Below are positions 23,972 through 33,851 of a DNA stretch of 63,300 bases, in pieces. Numbering within the stretch: the stretch's first letter is position 1; each line of letters starts with the position of its first letter. The DNA comes from Alphaproteobacteria bacterium (GTDB lineage: Bacteria > Pseudomonadota > Alphaproteobacteria > Caulobacterales > Hyphomonadaceae): contig JAGWYJ010000015.1 of the NCBI GenBank assembly GCA_018969425.1, positions 2,501 to 65,800 on the forward strand, in the 5' to 3' direction. The notes below the pieces were generated by a model, which searched no databases, was not told the origin of the DNA, and was given only the letters and a program-made list of their open reading frames with translations. A program made the position numbers and the translations under genes.

Positions 23972-24922
23972 TCAGAGGGTCTTTCCCGCGACCGACGGCT
24001 CCGGTTCGATCTCTGCAGACACGGCGAACACGGGCAGGGATTTCAGAAGGTCGGTGTCGTCAACCGCCTCATCCGGAGCGTCTTCGGAATAACTGTCTTC
24101 AAGCGCCCTCAGGATGGAATCGTGCTCATGGCGAGCGTCAAGTGCGAGCCGGGCGCGCGACCACTCCGCCCCTCCCCGTGGGAAGCGATAGAAGATGTGG
24201 GTCCCGACAACGGTCGTCTCCACCATTCCAGCCGACCAGTAGGGATTCACGTAATCCGTATGATAGTGTGTGGCGTCATGGGTGACCGGCGTATTGAGAC
24301 CGAGCTGAACATGAAGGGCGACATCTCGCGCCCGATCCCATGCCGGGCCTCGGGGACGGTGACGAAGCGATCCGTCGCATGTGAAGGTGAACTGACAGCC
24401 CGTCGCCCGGTAATGGCCCTGATAAACCACATCGCAAATGGTTTTCGGAAACCTTGGGTCGCGAACACGGTTCATGACCACCTCCGCGACGGCCATCTGA
24501 CCGCGAACGTCTTCCGACCGAGCCTCGTAATAAACGGCCTGAGCCAGGCAGTCGATTTCCGATGTCTCCCGTTCGGCAAGATCGAGATGTCGGGCGCCGA
24601 ATGAAGCGAGATTGACCAGAGCGAGATCATCGCGCGCGCGGAGCCTGAGGCCATCGACTCCCTTGGGGCCGACGGCTCCGGGATCGTAGGAGACCGGCTG
24701 CATCCAGCCTCTGGGATCTCCGGGACCCGCAACTTCCCGCCAGTCCGCCTCTCCCGCGGCAAGACGATCGGCAAGCTCCTGCGCCTCGGCTCGGTAAGTC
24801 TCTTCGGATTTCTGGACCTCGAACCGATAACCGATCAGGGGACCGCCGACTGTCAGGGCCGCAGCGCATGCAGCCAGACTGACCGCTCTTTGCTGCGCCT
24901 GACGCTTTTCAACGTCCGACAT
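23972..24922 (-). CDS. Cell wall hydrolase, SleB (Hydrolase_2) family, membrane-anchored
   Basis: 316 residues from ATG 24922, which has GGTGGAG five bases upstream. A hydrophobic segment near the N-terminus (AVSLAACAAALTVGGPLIGY) acts as signal anchor. The catalytic domain, about residues 125-235, begins TSEIDCLAQAVYYEARSE with the catalytic glutamate, then GQMAVAEVVMNRVRDPRFPKTICDVVYQG and CQFTFTCDG. SleB-type enzymes are lytic transglycosylase-like amidases first known from spore germination; in alphaproteobacteria they act in peptidoglycan remodelling. A roughly 60-residue acidic tail follows the domain. Confidence 0.85.
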   Translation of the reverse strand: MSDVEKRQAQQRAVSLAACAAALTVGGPLIGYRFEVQKSEETYRAEAQELADRLAAGEADWREVAGPGDPRGWMQPVSYDPGAVGPKGVDGLRLRARDDLALVNLASFGARHLDLAERETSEIDCLAQAVYYEARSEDVRGQMAVAEVVMNRVRDPRFPKTICDVVYQGHYRATGCQFTFTCDGSLRHRPRGPAWDRARDVALHVQLGLNTPVTHDATHYHTDYVNPYWSAGMVETTVVGTHIFYRFPRGGAEWSRARLALDARHEHDSILRALEDSYSEDAPDEAVDDTDLLKSLPVFAVSAEIEPEPSVAGKTL

Positions 24923-25380
24923 GCCGCTCCACCAGTTCGCGACGACAGTCAGCGTCGCCCGGAAGCGAAGGAGTATAGGGCTTATTTCTTTACAGGAAGC
25001 TAACACCCAGGATTTCCTTAACGTGTATTAACGACAGGACGCCCGCGCGCGTCCAAAAGACACCTTCCGCTCACACCACTCTCGGACCTCTGCGGATCCT
25101 GATTTTTGCGCCCTAGGCCGCCCGAAACGGGCGCACAAGCCTTGACCTCGGACGGCTTTTAGGACTCGAAGGTCAGGTCAAGCGCCCCGAAATGGAACGC
25201 GATTCGCCCCCGGGGCGAGCCGTCACGCAAAGTTCTCAGCCAAAACGACCTAGTTTCAGTGATTTGGAGAAAGCCGCGCAGGAGAGCGCGAGCCGAAAGG
25301 GACCCCCGCTGCGCCTTTCATGAAAAAGCAGCAAGAAAGACGAAAAGTGCAGTTGCCGCTACGTCAACAACACAGACACA
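24923..25380. other. 458-base intergenic region between ppdK and the cell wall hydrolase
   Basis: Holds the 3' end of the ppdK transcript and the hydrolase promoter. Two TTAA boxes lie six bases apart at 25018-25031 (CtrA sites normally have seven between them, so this is only suggestive). A perfect 6-bp hairpin CGCCCG-AAA-CGGGCG is at 25119-25133 without a T-run. I see no gene and no riboswitch. Confidence 0.4.
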
Positions 25381-28065
25381 CTACCGCTTTCGTCTGAGTA
25401 CGGCGTGGGCGGCGGCCAGCCGCGCGACCGGCACCCGGTAGGGCGAACAGGACACATAATCGAGACCCGCCTCTTCAAAGAACAGGATAGAGGCCGGATC
25501 CCCGCCATGTTCCCCGCACACGCCCAGCTTGAGGCCGGGCTTGGCCTTTCGTCCACGTTCGCAACCCATGCGCACCAGCTCGCCGACGCCGTCCCGATCA
25601 ATGGTTGCGAACGGATCCCGATCATAAATGCCCCGCTCCTCGTAGACACGAAGGAAACGAGCCGCATCGTCACGGCTGATCCCAAGCGCCGTCTGTGTCA
25701 GGTCGTTGGTGCCGAACGAGAAGAAATCAGCCTCTTCCGCGATTTCGGCCGCACGCAGAGCCGCTCTGGGCAACTCGATCATGGTGCCGACCAGGTACTC
25801 GACCTGAGCCCTGCGCTCCTGAAAGACCCGCTCCGCAACATGAACCACACGCTCGCGCATCAGCTGAAGCTCGCGGCGGGTCGCAACCAGCGGGATCATG
25901 ACCTCAGGAACCGGGGCGGCGCCCGTCTCACGCGCCACATCGAGAGCCGCCTCAAAGATCGCCCGGGCCTGCATCTCATAGATCTCCGGATACGTGATCC
26001 CGAGACGACATCCGCGATGACCGAGCATGGGATTGCTTTCCGCGAGCTCGGCGATGCGGGCCCGCAGCCGCCCGGGCGCAATTCCCACCTGTCGCGCAAG
26101 GTCCGCAATATCCTCTTCCGTATGCGGGAGGAATTCGTGCAGGGGCGGATCAAGAAGCCGGATAGTGACGGGAAGCCCCGACATGATACGAAAGATCTGA
26201 GAAAAATCAGACCTCTGCATCGGAAGAAGCTTGTCCAGAGCCTTCCGTCGCTCCTTCTCCGTCTCCGCAAGGATCATCTCACGAACGACATTGATGCGAT
26301 CCGCATCAAAGAACATGTGTTCTGTCCGGCAGAGGCCGATACCCTGCGCGCCGAACCGTCGCGCCGTTTCGGCGTCAAGCGGCGTTTCCGCATTCGCGCG
26401 GACGTCGAGCCGACGAACTCGATCCGCCCACGTCATCAGATCGTCGAAATCCCCGGTCATGAGGGGTTCGACCATCTTCACCGCACCGACCAGAACCTGC
26501 CCCTTGCCCCCATCGACAGTCACCACATCGCCGCGCCGGAGCTCACGCGCCCCGACCCGGACCACGCCCTTCTCCATGTCGATCTGGAGAGAGCCGGCCC
26601 CGCAAACGCAAGGCCGGCCCATCCCACGGGCCACCACTGCGGCATGCGAGGTCATGCCGCCCCGCGCTGTCACGATCGCCCGCGCGGCATGCATCCCGCG
26701 AATATCCTCAGGGCTCGTCTCAACCCGGACAAGAATGACCGGAAGACCCGACTGCGCCAGCTGAACAGCCTCCGCGCTGTCGAAGACGATCTGCCCGACC
26801 GCCGCCCCCGGACTCGCAGGCAATCCCTTCACGAATACGTCCCGAACCGCATCCTCTGCGATCGCCGGATGCAGAAGCTGATCCAGCTGAGAGGGATCGA
26901 GACGCAGAACCGCCTCGTCCCGGGAAATGAGACCCTCCCGACACATCTCCACCGCCATCTTCATGGCCGCCTGAGCCGTGCGTTTTCCCGATCGGGTCTG
27001 AAGGACGAACAGGGCGCCCCTCTCCACGGTGAACTCGATATCCTGCATGTCACGATAATGAGTCTCGAGCCGACCCGCGAGCTCTGTCAGTCGAGCGTAG
27101 ATGTCAGGCATCGCCTCCTCAAGAGAGGGCTCATCCGAACGCAGCTGGAGTCTCCGGTCTCTGGAGATGGAGGCAGGGGTCCGAATTCCAGCCACCACAT
27201 CCTCACCCTGGGCGTTGACCAGAAACTCACCGTAGAACCGGCGTTCGCCCGTGGACGGATCACGCGTGAACGCAACCCCCGTCGCCGACGTCTCGCCCAT
27301 GTTTCCGAATACCATCGCCTGCACATTGACCGCGGTGCCCCAGCTCTGCGGGATATCGTTGAGACGCCGATAGGCCACCGCACGGTCATTCATCCAGCTG
27401 GAAAAAACCGCGCCGATCGCGCCCCAGAGCTGATCTTTCGGGCTGTCCGGGAACGGCGCTCCTCGCCGATGCTTCGCCACGGCGGCCTTGTAGAGACCGA
27501 TCACCTCGCGCCAACCCTCCGCCCCAAGCTCCGTATCGAGAATGAGGTCGTGGCTTTCCTTGTAGTCGTCCAGAATGTGCTCAAACACCGCATGGGGCAC
27601 TTCGAGCACCACATTCGAGTACATCTGTATGAAGCGTCGGTAGCTGTCATAGGCGAAACGCCGATCCCCGGAGAGGGCGGCGAGACCCTCGGCCGTCTCC
27701 TCGTTCAGGCCAAGGTTCAGGACGGTATCCATCATCCCTGGCATGGACGCGCGGCTGCCCGAACGCACGGACACTAGAAGGGGATTGGCCGGATCGCCGA
27801 ACCGCTTACCGGTCTTCGCCTCGAGGGTCTGCAGGGCGGCTTCGACCTGCGCCTCAAGACCCGTGGGATACTTGCGCCTGAGATCGTAGAAAACCGTGCA
27901 AACCTCGGTTGTCAGAGTGAACCCGGGAGGCACAGGAAGTCCGAGTCTCGACATCTCGGCCAGATTGGCCCCCTTCCCGCCAAGAAGGTTCTTCATGGAG
28001 GCGTCCCCATCCGAAGCGCCGCCGCCGAAGTCATACACCCACTTGTTCGACGCCTGAGGGCCCAT
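25381..28065 (-). CDS. ppdK: Pyruvate, phosphate dikinase
   Basis: 894 residues, the usual PPDK size. It interconverts pyruvate + ATP + Pi with phosphoenolpyruvate, AMP and PPi. Domains in order: N-terminal nucleotide-binding domain (LLGGKGANLAEMSRLGLPVPPGF, SVRSGSRASMPGMMDTVLNLG), central phosphohistidine domain (ARGGMTSHAAVVARGMGRPCVCG, catalytic His near 458), and the PEP-binding barrel (GIGLCRTEHMF, GHRGCRLGI, SFGTNDLTQTALGISRDDA, and GVCGEHGGDP with the catalytic Cys). ATG 28065 preferred; a TTG at 28074 is possible. It starts about ten bases after the glyS stop, so it is probably cotranscribed with the glycyl-tRNA synthetase genes. Useful for gluconeogenesis from C2 units. Confidence 0.95.
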   Translation of the reverse strand: MGPQASNKWVYDFGGGASDGDASMKNLLGGKGANLAEMSRLGLPVPPGFTLTTEVCTVFYDLRRKYPTGLEAQVEAALQTLEAKTGKRFGDPANPLLVSVRSGSRASMPGMMDTVLNLGLNEETAEGLAALSGDRRFAYDSYRRFIQMYSNVVLEVPHAVFEHILDDYKESHDLILDTELGAEGWREVIGLYKAAVAKHRRGAPFPDSPKDQLWGAIGAVFSSWMNDRAVAYRRLNDIPQSWGTAVNVQAMVFGNMGETSATGVAFTRDPSTGERRFYGEFLVNAQGEDVVAGIRTPASISRDRRLQLRSDEPSLEEAMPDIYARLTELAGRLETHYRDMQDIEFTVERGALFVLQTRSGKRTAQAAMKMAVEMCREGLISRDEAVLRLDPSQLDQLLHPAIAEDAVRDVFVKGLPASPGAAVGQIVFDSAEAVQLAQSGLPVILVRVETSPEDIRGMHAARAIVTARGGMTSHAAVVARGMGRPCVCGAGSLQIDMEKGVVRVGARELRRGDVVTVDGGKGQVLVGAVKMVEPLMTGDFDDLMTWADRVRRLDVRANAETPLDAETARRFGAQGIGLCRTEHMFFDADRINVVREMILAETEKERRKALDKLLPMQRSDFSQIFRIMSGLPVTIRLLDPPLHEFLPHTEEDIADLARQVGIAPGRLRARIAELAESNPMLGHRGCRLGITYPEIYEMQARAIFEAALDVARETGAAPVPEVMIPLVATRRELQLMRERVVHVAERVFQERRAQVEYLVGTMIELPRAALRAAEIAEEADFFSFGTNDLTQTALGISRDDAARFLRVYEERGIYDRDPFATIDRDGVGELVRMGCERGRKAKPGLKLGVCGEHGGDPASILFFEEAGLDYVSCSPYRVPVARLAAAHAVLRRKR

Positions 28066-28076
28066 GGAGCGCAATC

Positions 28077-30167
28077 CTAACCTTCAATCTTGGAAAAATC
28101 TGCCACCCGGCCCAGCGCGTCCCGGATCTGCGAGAGAAGCTTCAGACGCTCCGCCCTTGAGGCGACGTCCTCCACATTGACCGTCACCCTGGCGAAGAAG
28201 GCGTCGACAGGCCCCCGCAAACCCGACAGAGCCTGCATCGCCCCCGAATAGTCCTCCCGATCAAGAGCAGTCCCTGCCGCCGCCGCCGCGGCTCCCAGAG
28301 CCTCGGATAATACGCGGGCTTCGGGCGGATCGTCGGGGCCTACCTGACCGATGCCCGAATAACTGCGTCCGTCCTTCTTCTCTTCAGCCTTTAGGATGTT
28401 TGCGGCGCGTCGATAGCCGGCGAGAAGATTGCCCCCGTCTTCGGTATCGAGAAACCGGCCCAGAGCCTCCACTCGGCGGACGATCGAGACCAGATCATCT
28501 TCGCCCAGGGAGAAAACCGCATCGATCAGATCATGGCGGACGCCCTGTTCGCGCAGATAGACCTTGAGGCGATCCGCGAGGAAGGCCATCAGGGCCGCCT
28601 GCCTGGCGCTCGCCGACTTAGCGTTCGCTCCTGCGAGCCTCGAATAGGGGCCCGACGCAAGCGCAAGCTCCTGTCCGAGCGAAAGGCGGAACCCGCCCTC
28701 GAGGATGATCCTGATCACACCGAGAGCCGCCCGTCTCAGCGCATAGGGATCCTTGGAGCCCGTAGGCGTCTCATCGATCGCCCAGAACCCGGCGAGCGTG
28801 TCCAGCTTATCCGCCAGCGCGATCGTGGCGCTAAGGGGAGCGACCGGCGGGGCCTCTCCAGGCCCCTTGGGTCGATAGTGATCGCGTATCGCATCCGCCA
28901 CAGCTTCGGGCGCACCCTGAAGGCGGGCGTAATACCGGCCCATGACGCCCTCGAGTTCAGGAAACTCGCCCACCATGTCCGACACCAGGTCGCACTTCGC
29001 CAGACGTGCGGCCCTGGCGGCTGTCTCGGGATCAACTCCCGTGCGGGCGGCAAGCGCCTGAGCGAGCCCGGCGGTCCGCTCAGCCTTATCGCGCACAGAC
29101 CCAAGACGTTCGTGATAGACCAGATCTCCCAGCCGGTCGAAGCGATCCTCAAGCCGGATCCGACGATCATTATCCCAGAAGAAGCGGGCGTCGTTGAGAC
29201 GGGCCGAAAGAACGCGGGCGTTGCCCTGGGCGATCCTCGCTCCTCCGTCGGCAGCCAGCAGATTGGCGGTTACGATGAATTTAGGGGCCAGACCCCCATC
29301 GCTTCGCCTGGGGTCGCGGACTGCGAAATACTTCTGATGGGTCCTCATCGACAGCCGGATGACCTCAGGCGGCAAGTCGAGAAAGGCAGGGTCCATGTCC
29401 CCGATGAGAACTACGGGATATTCGGCAAGCCCGGCGACCTCCTCCAGGAGGCCCGGATCCTCGACCCACTCGAGCGCCTGCGCCTGACACAGCGTCCTGG
29501 CCTCGTGGGCGATCATCTCTTTGCGCTCATCGCGATCAAGTATGACCTGGCCGCGATTGCGGAGAGTGTCCTCGTAATCCTCAAAGCGCCGCACGCGGAA
29601 CGGCCCGCGCCCCATCACCCTGTGACCCTCGGTCAGATCCCCCGAGACGATCCCTCCGACCTCAAAGGGAACAACCTCTCCGTCAAAGGTGCAAAGGATT
29701 CGACTGATAGGCCTGACCCACCTCAGATCCCCATCGCCCCAGCGCATGGACTTCGGCCAGTGAAACTCCCGTATGATCGAGGGGATCATCTCCGCGATCA
29801 GATCTGTCGTCGCCCGCCCAGGACGCCGGACATGGGCCACATAGATCCGTCCCTTTTTGGGAACATCATGAATGTGAGCCTGGTCGATCGAAGCCAGTCC
29901 CGCCTTCCTGAGAAAACCCTGGATAGCCGCCTCGGGGGCGCCCTCTCTGGGACCGGGAATATCCTCGGAGACATCCGGCGTGCGAACCGCGAGACCCTCG
30001 ACAACGGCGGTCAGACGCCTCGGCCCGGAAAAGCCCTTGACCCCCGCCGGCAGGAGACCCGCAGCCGTGAACTTGTCCATCAGCGCCCGTTCGAGGTCGG
30101 CCTGGGCCCTCGCCTGCATACGGGCTGGAATTTCTTCGCTTAAGATCTCAAGAAGGAGCTGGGGCAT
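28077..30167 (-). CDS. glyS: Glycine--tRNA ligase beta subunit
   Basis: 696 residues. The beta chain of the alpha2beta2 bacterial glycyl-tRNA synthetase binds tRNA; it begins with the diagnostic LLLEILSEEIPARMQ. Further marks are GPRRLTAVVEGL, FHWPKSMRWGDGDLRWVRP, LSMRTHQKYFAVRD, the HD-like core SDMVGEFPELEGVMGRYYA and SKDPYALRRAALGVIRI, and the C-terminal anticodon domain. Encoded 1.6 kb downstream of glyQ on the same strand, with two lipoprotein genes in between and ppdK after it. Confidence 0.95.
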   Translation of the reverse strand: MPQLLLEILSEEIPARMQARAQADLERALMDKFTAAGLLPAGVKGFSGPRRLTAVVEGLAVRTPDVSEDIPGPREGAPEAAIQGFLRKAGLASIDQAHIHDVPKKGRIYVAHVRRPGRATTDLIAEMIPSIIREFHWPKSMRWGDGDLRWVRPISRILCTFDGEVVPFEVGGIVSGDLTEGHRVMGRGPFRVRRFEDYEDTLRNRGQVILDRDERKEMIAHEARTLCQAQALEWVEDPGLLEEVAGLAEYPVVLIGDMDPAFLDLPPEVIRLSMRTHQKYFAVRDPRRSDGGLAPKFIVTANLLAADGGARIAQGNARVLSARLNDARFFWDNDRRIRLEDRFDRLGDLVYHERLGSVRDKAERTAGLAQALAARTGVDPETAARAARLAKCDLVSDMVGEFPELEGVMGRYYARLQGAPEAVADAIRDHYRPKGPGEAPPVAPLSATIALADKLDTLAGFWAIDETPTGSKDPYALRRAALGVIRIILEGGFRLSLGQELALASGPYSRLAGANAKSASARQAALMAFLADRLKVYLREQGVRHDLIDAVFSLGEDDLVSIVRRVEALGRFLDTEDGGNLLAGYRRAANILKAEEKKDGRSYSGIGQVGPDDPPEARVLSEALGAAAAAAGTALDREDYSGAMQALSGLRGPVDAFFARVTVNVEDVASRAERLKLLSQIRDALGRVADFSKIEG

Positions 30168-30275
30168 GGCGTCTTTCGCATTCCGATGAGCAGGCAGTGC
30201 AGCGGAACGCCGCAGATTTCAAGTGTGCTCAGGGGTCCCTTTCATCTCACCGCCGCTGCCGCGCGCCCCGAGCCC

Positions 30276-31079
30276 TCAGGGCCGCGCCGCAGGCGGGACC
30301 GGACGGGGACCCGAAGGGGCGTGACGCGGCAAAGGCGTGAGAGACCCGACCATTCCATCCGGACGGGCCTTCGAGAGCATGCGCTGATAAGCCGGGCGGG
30401 CTTCGATCCGCGCCCGCCACTCTGCGATACGGGGGAACTGTTCCCGGTCGACGATGTTCAGCTGCGTGGCGAAATTGAGAGGAAAGAGCATCATGATGTC
30501 CGCGGCGGAAAACGCCGACCCGCCGAAATACGGATGTTGAGCCAGAAAGTCCTCCGCGAACTGGACGACCGCCTCGCTGTCGACGAGCGGAGAGCGGGCG
30601 CTTGGAGGCTGGATCATCCAGACGCGGTAATCGGCGATCGCCCTCGACGCCAGAGACCCCTCGGAATAGTGCATCCAAAGCAGATGATAAGGATAATCTC
30701 GGCTGGCCACAGGCGGCGCCAGCCGGCCGCCGCCATGCCTCGCCAGGATCATTTCGATAATGGCGCCCGACTCGACGAGAATCTGGTCTCCGTAGGCGAC
30801 CGTAGGCGCGACCGGCATGCCCGGATTGACCGCCCTGATGGACGCCATGGAGCCGGCGAGATCCCCGCGCTTGAACTCGAGCCGATAAGGCAGGCCGAGC
30901 TCCTCCATCAGCCAGACGAGCCGTTCTGAACGCCGCCCCTCGAGATGATAGATAACGATCTCCGGAACCGGCGTCATCGTCTCGCCGGCGCCGGCCGAAC
31001 CGGATTGGGGAACGACAACCGAGGCGCAGGCGCTCAATCCGAGAACGGCGGCGCAGAATAACGTCCTTAAAGCGATCAT
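30276..31079 (-). CDS. Glutathione S-transferase-like lipoprotein
   Basis: 267 residues from ATG 31079, preceded by GGGGAGG. The N-terminus is a lipoprotein signal (MIALRTLFCAAVLGLSAC, lipobox LSAC at about residue 18). From about residue 38 comes a GST fold: thioredoxin-like VIYHLEGRRSERLVWLMEELGLPYRLEF, NPGMPVAPTVAYGDQILVESGAIIEMI, then the all-alpha domain with FSAADIMMLFPLNFA and ARIEARPAYQRML. GSTs are normally cytoplasmic; export of this one is unusual. If ATG 30977 at MTPVPEIV were the start the product would be cytoplasmic, but the strong ribosome site favours the long form. It ends in a Pro/Ala-rich tail. Between glyQ and glyS, cotranscribed. Confidence 0.8.
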   Translation of the reverse strand: MIALRTLFCAAVLGLSACASVVVPQSGSAGAGETMTPVPEIVIYHLEGRRSERLVWLMEELGLPYRLEFKRGDLAGSMASIRAVNPGMPVAPTVAYGDQILVESGAIIEMILARHGGGRLAPPVASRDYPYHLLWMHYSEGSLASRAIADYRVWMIQPPSARSPLVDSEAVVQFAEDFLAQHPYFGGSAFSAADIMMLFPLNFATQLNIVDREQFPRIAEWRARIEARPAYQRMLSKARPDGMVGSLTPLPRHAPSGPRPVPPAARP

Positions 31080-31207
31080 AGCCGGAAACCTCCCCACACC
31101 CTCAGAAACCGACAATCGGATCATAACGCACCCCCGGGCCAAATCGTCTGGAACGAATGTCCGACGCCGCCGCTGACGCCTGTGCTAGCACGCAAGGAGC
31201 CAGGCGC

Positions 31208-31753
31208 CTAACTGTCGACCTCAGAGGAATCGCTCTCGTCGCCGAGAGGATCTTCTGAAAGAACGGATCGCAGCACCTCGGCCTGATCAGGGGGAAGACG
31301 GGGCAATAGCACACGGGTTGTGTAATGACCGAGAAGGTCCTCCTTCCGGAAAAAAGCCCAGTCCGTAATCGAAGCCTCCTCGAACATGACTTCGTCGCCC
31401 CGTTCGAGGGGAGCGAGATCCGGAAGGGTCTGGGCGAGACGGGCCCTCAGGGCGCCGTCCTCTTTCCGGTCAATCCGCTCGACCCACACTTCAGCCGCTT
31501 TCGTCCGCCCGGCGGTCGGTGTGAGTCTCACCTTAAGACGAAAATCGAATTCCTGTTCGGATGGAGCGCTCAAATGCTCCCAGAACACGGGAAGATGCCT
31601 GCGCGCCTCGCGACTCGCCTGTACGAGCTCACGTCTCAGCACAGCCTCATCGTCAGGTTGAGCGCCGCACGCGCCGAGAACCCAAGTCCCCGCCAGCGCG
31701 ACCAGTCCTGCGCATGCGGAAGCCAGAGCCCCCCCGGCGCGCCTTCCGGTCAT
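31208..31753 (-). CDS. DUF2314 lipoprotein
   Basis: 181 residues. Lipobox LGAC follows a hydrophobic signal. The DUF2314 domain is recognisable from LPVFWEHLSAPSEQEFDFRL through AEVWVERIDRK to the end signature GDEVMFEEASITDWAFFRKEDLLGHYTTRVLLPRL. Function of the family is unknown. The ATG overlaps the glyQ stop by one base (TGATG), so it is coupled to glyQ. An acidic serine-rich tail closes the protein. Confidence 0.8.
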   Translation of the reverse strand: MTGRRAGGALASACAGLVALAGTWVLGACGAQPDDEAVLRRELVQASREARRHLPVFWEHLSAPSEQEFDFRLKVRLTPTAGRTKAAEVWVERIDRKEDGALRARLAQTLPDLAPLERGDEVMFEEASITDWAFFRKEDLLGHYTTRVLLPRLPPDQAEVLRSVLSEDPLGDESDSSEVDS

Positions 31754-32679
31754 CACGACGCCGGCGACTGGCTGCGCTCCCACGCTTCCGCGCTGCCCTT
31801 CGCCAGATCACGGACACGAGCAATGAAGCTCTGACGTTCCGTGGGAGAAATCACGCCCCGGGCGTCGAGGAGATTGAAGATATGACTGGCCTTAAGGGCC
31901 TGCTCGTATGCGGGCAGCGGGAGAGGAGGATGAAGTCCCAGCAGACGGCGACAGGACACTTCGCAATCGGCGAACCACCGTTGGAGAGCCTCGGTATCCG
32001 CATGCTCGAAGTTATACGCCGACTGCTGCTTCTCGTTCTCGAGGAAAACATCCCCGTAGGTCAGCGGATGAGGACTGTCCGGATCGTTGAAAGGCAGATC
32101 ATAAACACGGTCGACCCCGAACACGTACATCGCCAGCCTCTCAAGTCCATAGGTCAGCTCGCCTGAAACAGGCCGGACATCCAGTCCCCCGACCTGCTGG
32201 AAATAGGTGAACTGCGAGACCTCCATCCCGTCGCACCACACCTCCCAGCCCAGCCCCCAGGCCCCCACGGTGGGGTTCTCCCAGTCATCTTCTACAAAAC
32301 GGATATCGTGCAGACTTGGGTCGATGCCGATCCTGTAAAGGCTCTGCAGATAGAGATCCTGGATATCCGGAGGGTTCGGCTTGAGGATGACCTGATACTG
32401 ATAATAATGCTGGAGGCGATTGGGGTTATCTCCATACCGGCCATCCCGGGGCCGTCGGGACGGCTGCGGATAGGCGGCCCGCCAGGGCCGCGGACCAAGC
32501 GCCCGAAGGGTTGTGGCCGGGTGAAGCGTGCCAGCGCCGACCTCCATGTCGTAGGGCTGAAGGATCGCGCACCCCTGGCCGGCCCAGTATGCGGACAGAT
32601 TGAGTATGATCTCCTGAAAGGATCGGGGGCGGTCCGCCTCGGGGCGCGCAGCCTTGGATCGGGCGGGGGCGCGTGTCAT
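31753..32679 (-). CDS. glyQ: Glycine--tRNA ligase alpha subunit
   Basis: 308 residues. Catalytic alpha chain that activates glycine. Signatures: [97 protein letters not shown] and [15 protein letters not shown] 32679 has GAGGAG nine bases upstream; the open frame to 32736 lies outside the family sequence. Heads the unit glyQ, DUF2314, GST lipoprotein, glyS, ppdK. Confidence 0.95.
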   Translation of the reverse strand: MTRAPARSKAARPEADRPRSFQEIILNLSAYWAGQGCAILQPYDMEVGAGTLHPATTLRALGPRPWRAAYPQPSRRPRDGRYGDNPNRLQHYYQYQVILKPNPPDIQDLYLQSLYRIGIDPSLHDIRFVEDDWENPTVGAWGLGWEVWCDGMEVSQFTYFQQVGGLDVRPVSGELTYGLERLAMYVFGVDRVYDLPFNDPDSPHPLTYGDVFLENEKQQSAYNFEHADTEALQRWFADCEVSCRRLLGLHPPLPLPAYEQALKASHIFNLLDARGVISPTERQSFIARVRDLAKGSAEAWERSQSPAS

Positions 32680-32830
32680 GACGTCGTACTCCTCAGACGC
32701 TACGGGCGAACGACGGGCAAAAGGCGCCGTCCGCACGCCCCGTCCCGGTTGGTCTCCGCCCCTTCAAAGGACAGACCGACCTACAATCTCTTACGAATAT
32801 CAGTCAGGGAACGCCAGCCTGAGCGCCCAC

Positions 32831-33025
32831 TCACTGGGACGTCGGAGGCTCATCTCCAGGAGGGCGCGGCGCACGCCTGTCCTCAAGCCGCTTGACCACC
32901 GCCTCTGCCGCAGCATCGGAGATCTCATCCCGCCGTCTTCGAGCCCGCTCCCGAATTGCCGGGGACAGAAGGACGAGGATCGCGAGGACCACAAGTCCGA
33001 TGAAGATAATCCCACCCATGACCAC
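32831..33025 (-). CDS. Small single-span membrane protein
   Basis: 64 residues (62 if the ATG at 33019 is used). An N-terminal membrane span GGIIFIGLVVLAILVLL is followed by a basic, probably helical segment RERARRRRDEISDAAAEAVVKRLED and a proline-rich end. It abuts the methyltransferase gene (33026), so it is probably cotranscribed with it. I recognise no named family. Confidence 0.6.
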   Translation of the reverse strand: MVMGGIIFIGLVVLAILVLLSPAIRERARRRRDEISDAAAEAVVKRLEDRRAPRPPGDEPPTSQ

Positions 33026-33769
33026 TTACCTCCAGTCCAGAGCCGCGCCGGTCATAATCCCCTGGGCGCGGTCAGTCGGCGCCCCCCCGGGCGACTGATG
33101 CAGAATGAGCCCTTCATAAAGCCTGACCGGCCCCCTGCGCAGCCCCTTGCGGGCCCGCACAAGTATTCGGCTTGCAGGCTCCCCAGGGGCGGATCTGACG
33201 GGAAGAACCTCTATCTCACCTGCTCGACGGTCGAAAAGCTCCAGCACCTCGGCCAGGGCCGCAGCACGATGGATCATGGTCACACGCCCCCCGGGACGCG
33301 TCACATGCAGCAGAAAAAGCGTCCAGGCTTTCAGAGGCGTGTGGGCGAGAAAAGCCGCCTCCTTCCCGGCCGCCGGCCGGCGCGTCTGGCCCGGCGGGAA
33401 GAAGGGGGGGTTGGCGAAGGCCTGATCAAATGAGTTTTCCAGATCGGCAGGACGCTCGGCGATATCGGCGAGGACGACTTTCACCCGGCCGGCCATCTCA
33501 TTGAGCGCGATACTGGCTCTCGCGAGATCAAGCATCGCCTCCTCTCGTTCGAAACCTGAAAAACAGGCCTCTTTCAGTCTTGAAGCCGCACACAGGAGCG
33601 CCCCGCCGGCCCCGCTGCCGGCCTCCGCCAAAGTCTCCCCCTCGCCCGCCGAGAGACTTGCCGCGAGAAGCACAGCGTCCAGACCCGCGCGATAACCGCT
33701 CGAAGGCTGAAAAAGCTGAAGACGGCCTCCAAGAAATCCGTCAGCCTCGATCCCGTCGAACGCTGTCAT
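33026..33769 (-). CDS. SAM-dependent methyltransferase, TrmN6-like
   Basis: 247 residues. The opening TAFDGIEADGFLGGRLQLFQPSSGYRAGLDAVLLAA is typical of the YfiC/TrmN6 group, which methylates N6 of adenine-37 in tRNA1(Val). SAM-binding motif I is ETLAEAGSGAGGALL, the acidic ribose residue is in FSGFERE, and the N6-adenine motif NPPFF is near residue 120. Cytoplasmic. Divergent from the polyprenyl synthase gene, a neighbourhood seen in many alphaproteobacteria. Exact RNA target is inferred from the family. Confidence 0.82.
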   Translation of the reverse strand: MTAFDGIEADGFLGGRLQLFQPSSGYRAGLDAVLLAASLSAGEGETLAEAGSGAGGALLCAASRLKEACFSGFEREEAMLDLARASIALNEMAGRVKVVLADIAERPADLENSFDQAFANPPFFPPGQTRRPAAGKEAAFLAHTPLKAWTLFLLHVTRPGGRVTMIHRAAALAEVLELFDRRAGEIEVLPVRSAPGEPASRILVRARKGLRRGPVRLYEGLILHQSPGGAPTDRAQGIMTGAALDWR

Positions 33770-33851
33770 CAGAGCCCGCCTCCGGCGGTCCTGTCGGATG
33801 CAGATCGCGACAACTTGCCGCGAAGGCCGGTAGAAGCGGGATTTCTCATTC

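Noticed and set aside
25018-25031. TTAA-N6-TTAA as a CtrA site before the SleB-type gene
   Set aside because: CtrA sites need seven bases between the half-sites; spacing of six makes this unconvincing without binding data.
25405-27777. 790-codon open frame opposite ppdK
   Set aside because: It runs antisense to a clear ppdK gene; its protein is arginine/histidine-rich with no recognisable domain. Long antisense frames are common in GC-rich DNA.
28533-30143. 536-codon open frame opposite glyS
   Set aside because: Antisense shadow of a well-supported glyS gene, with no homology signature or ribosome site.
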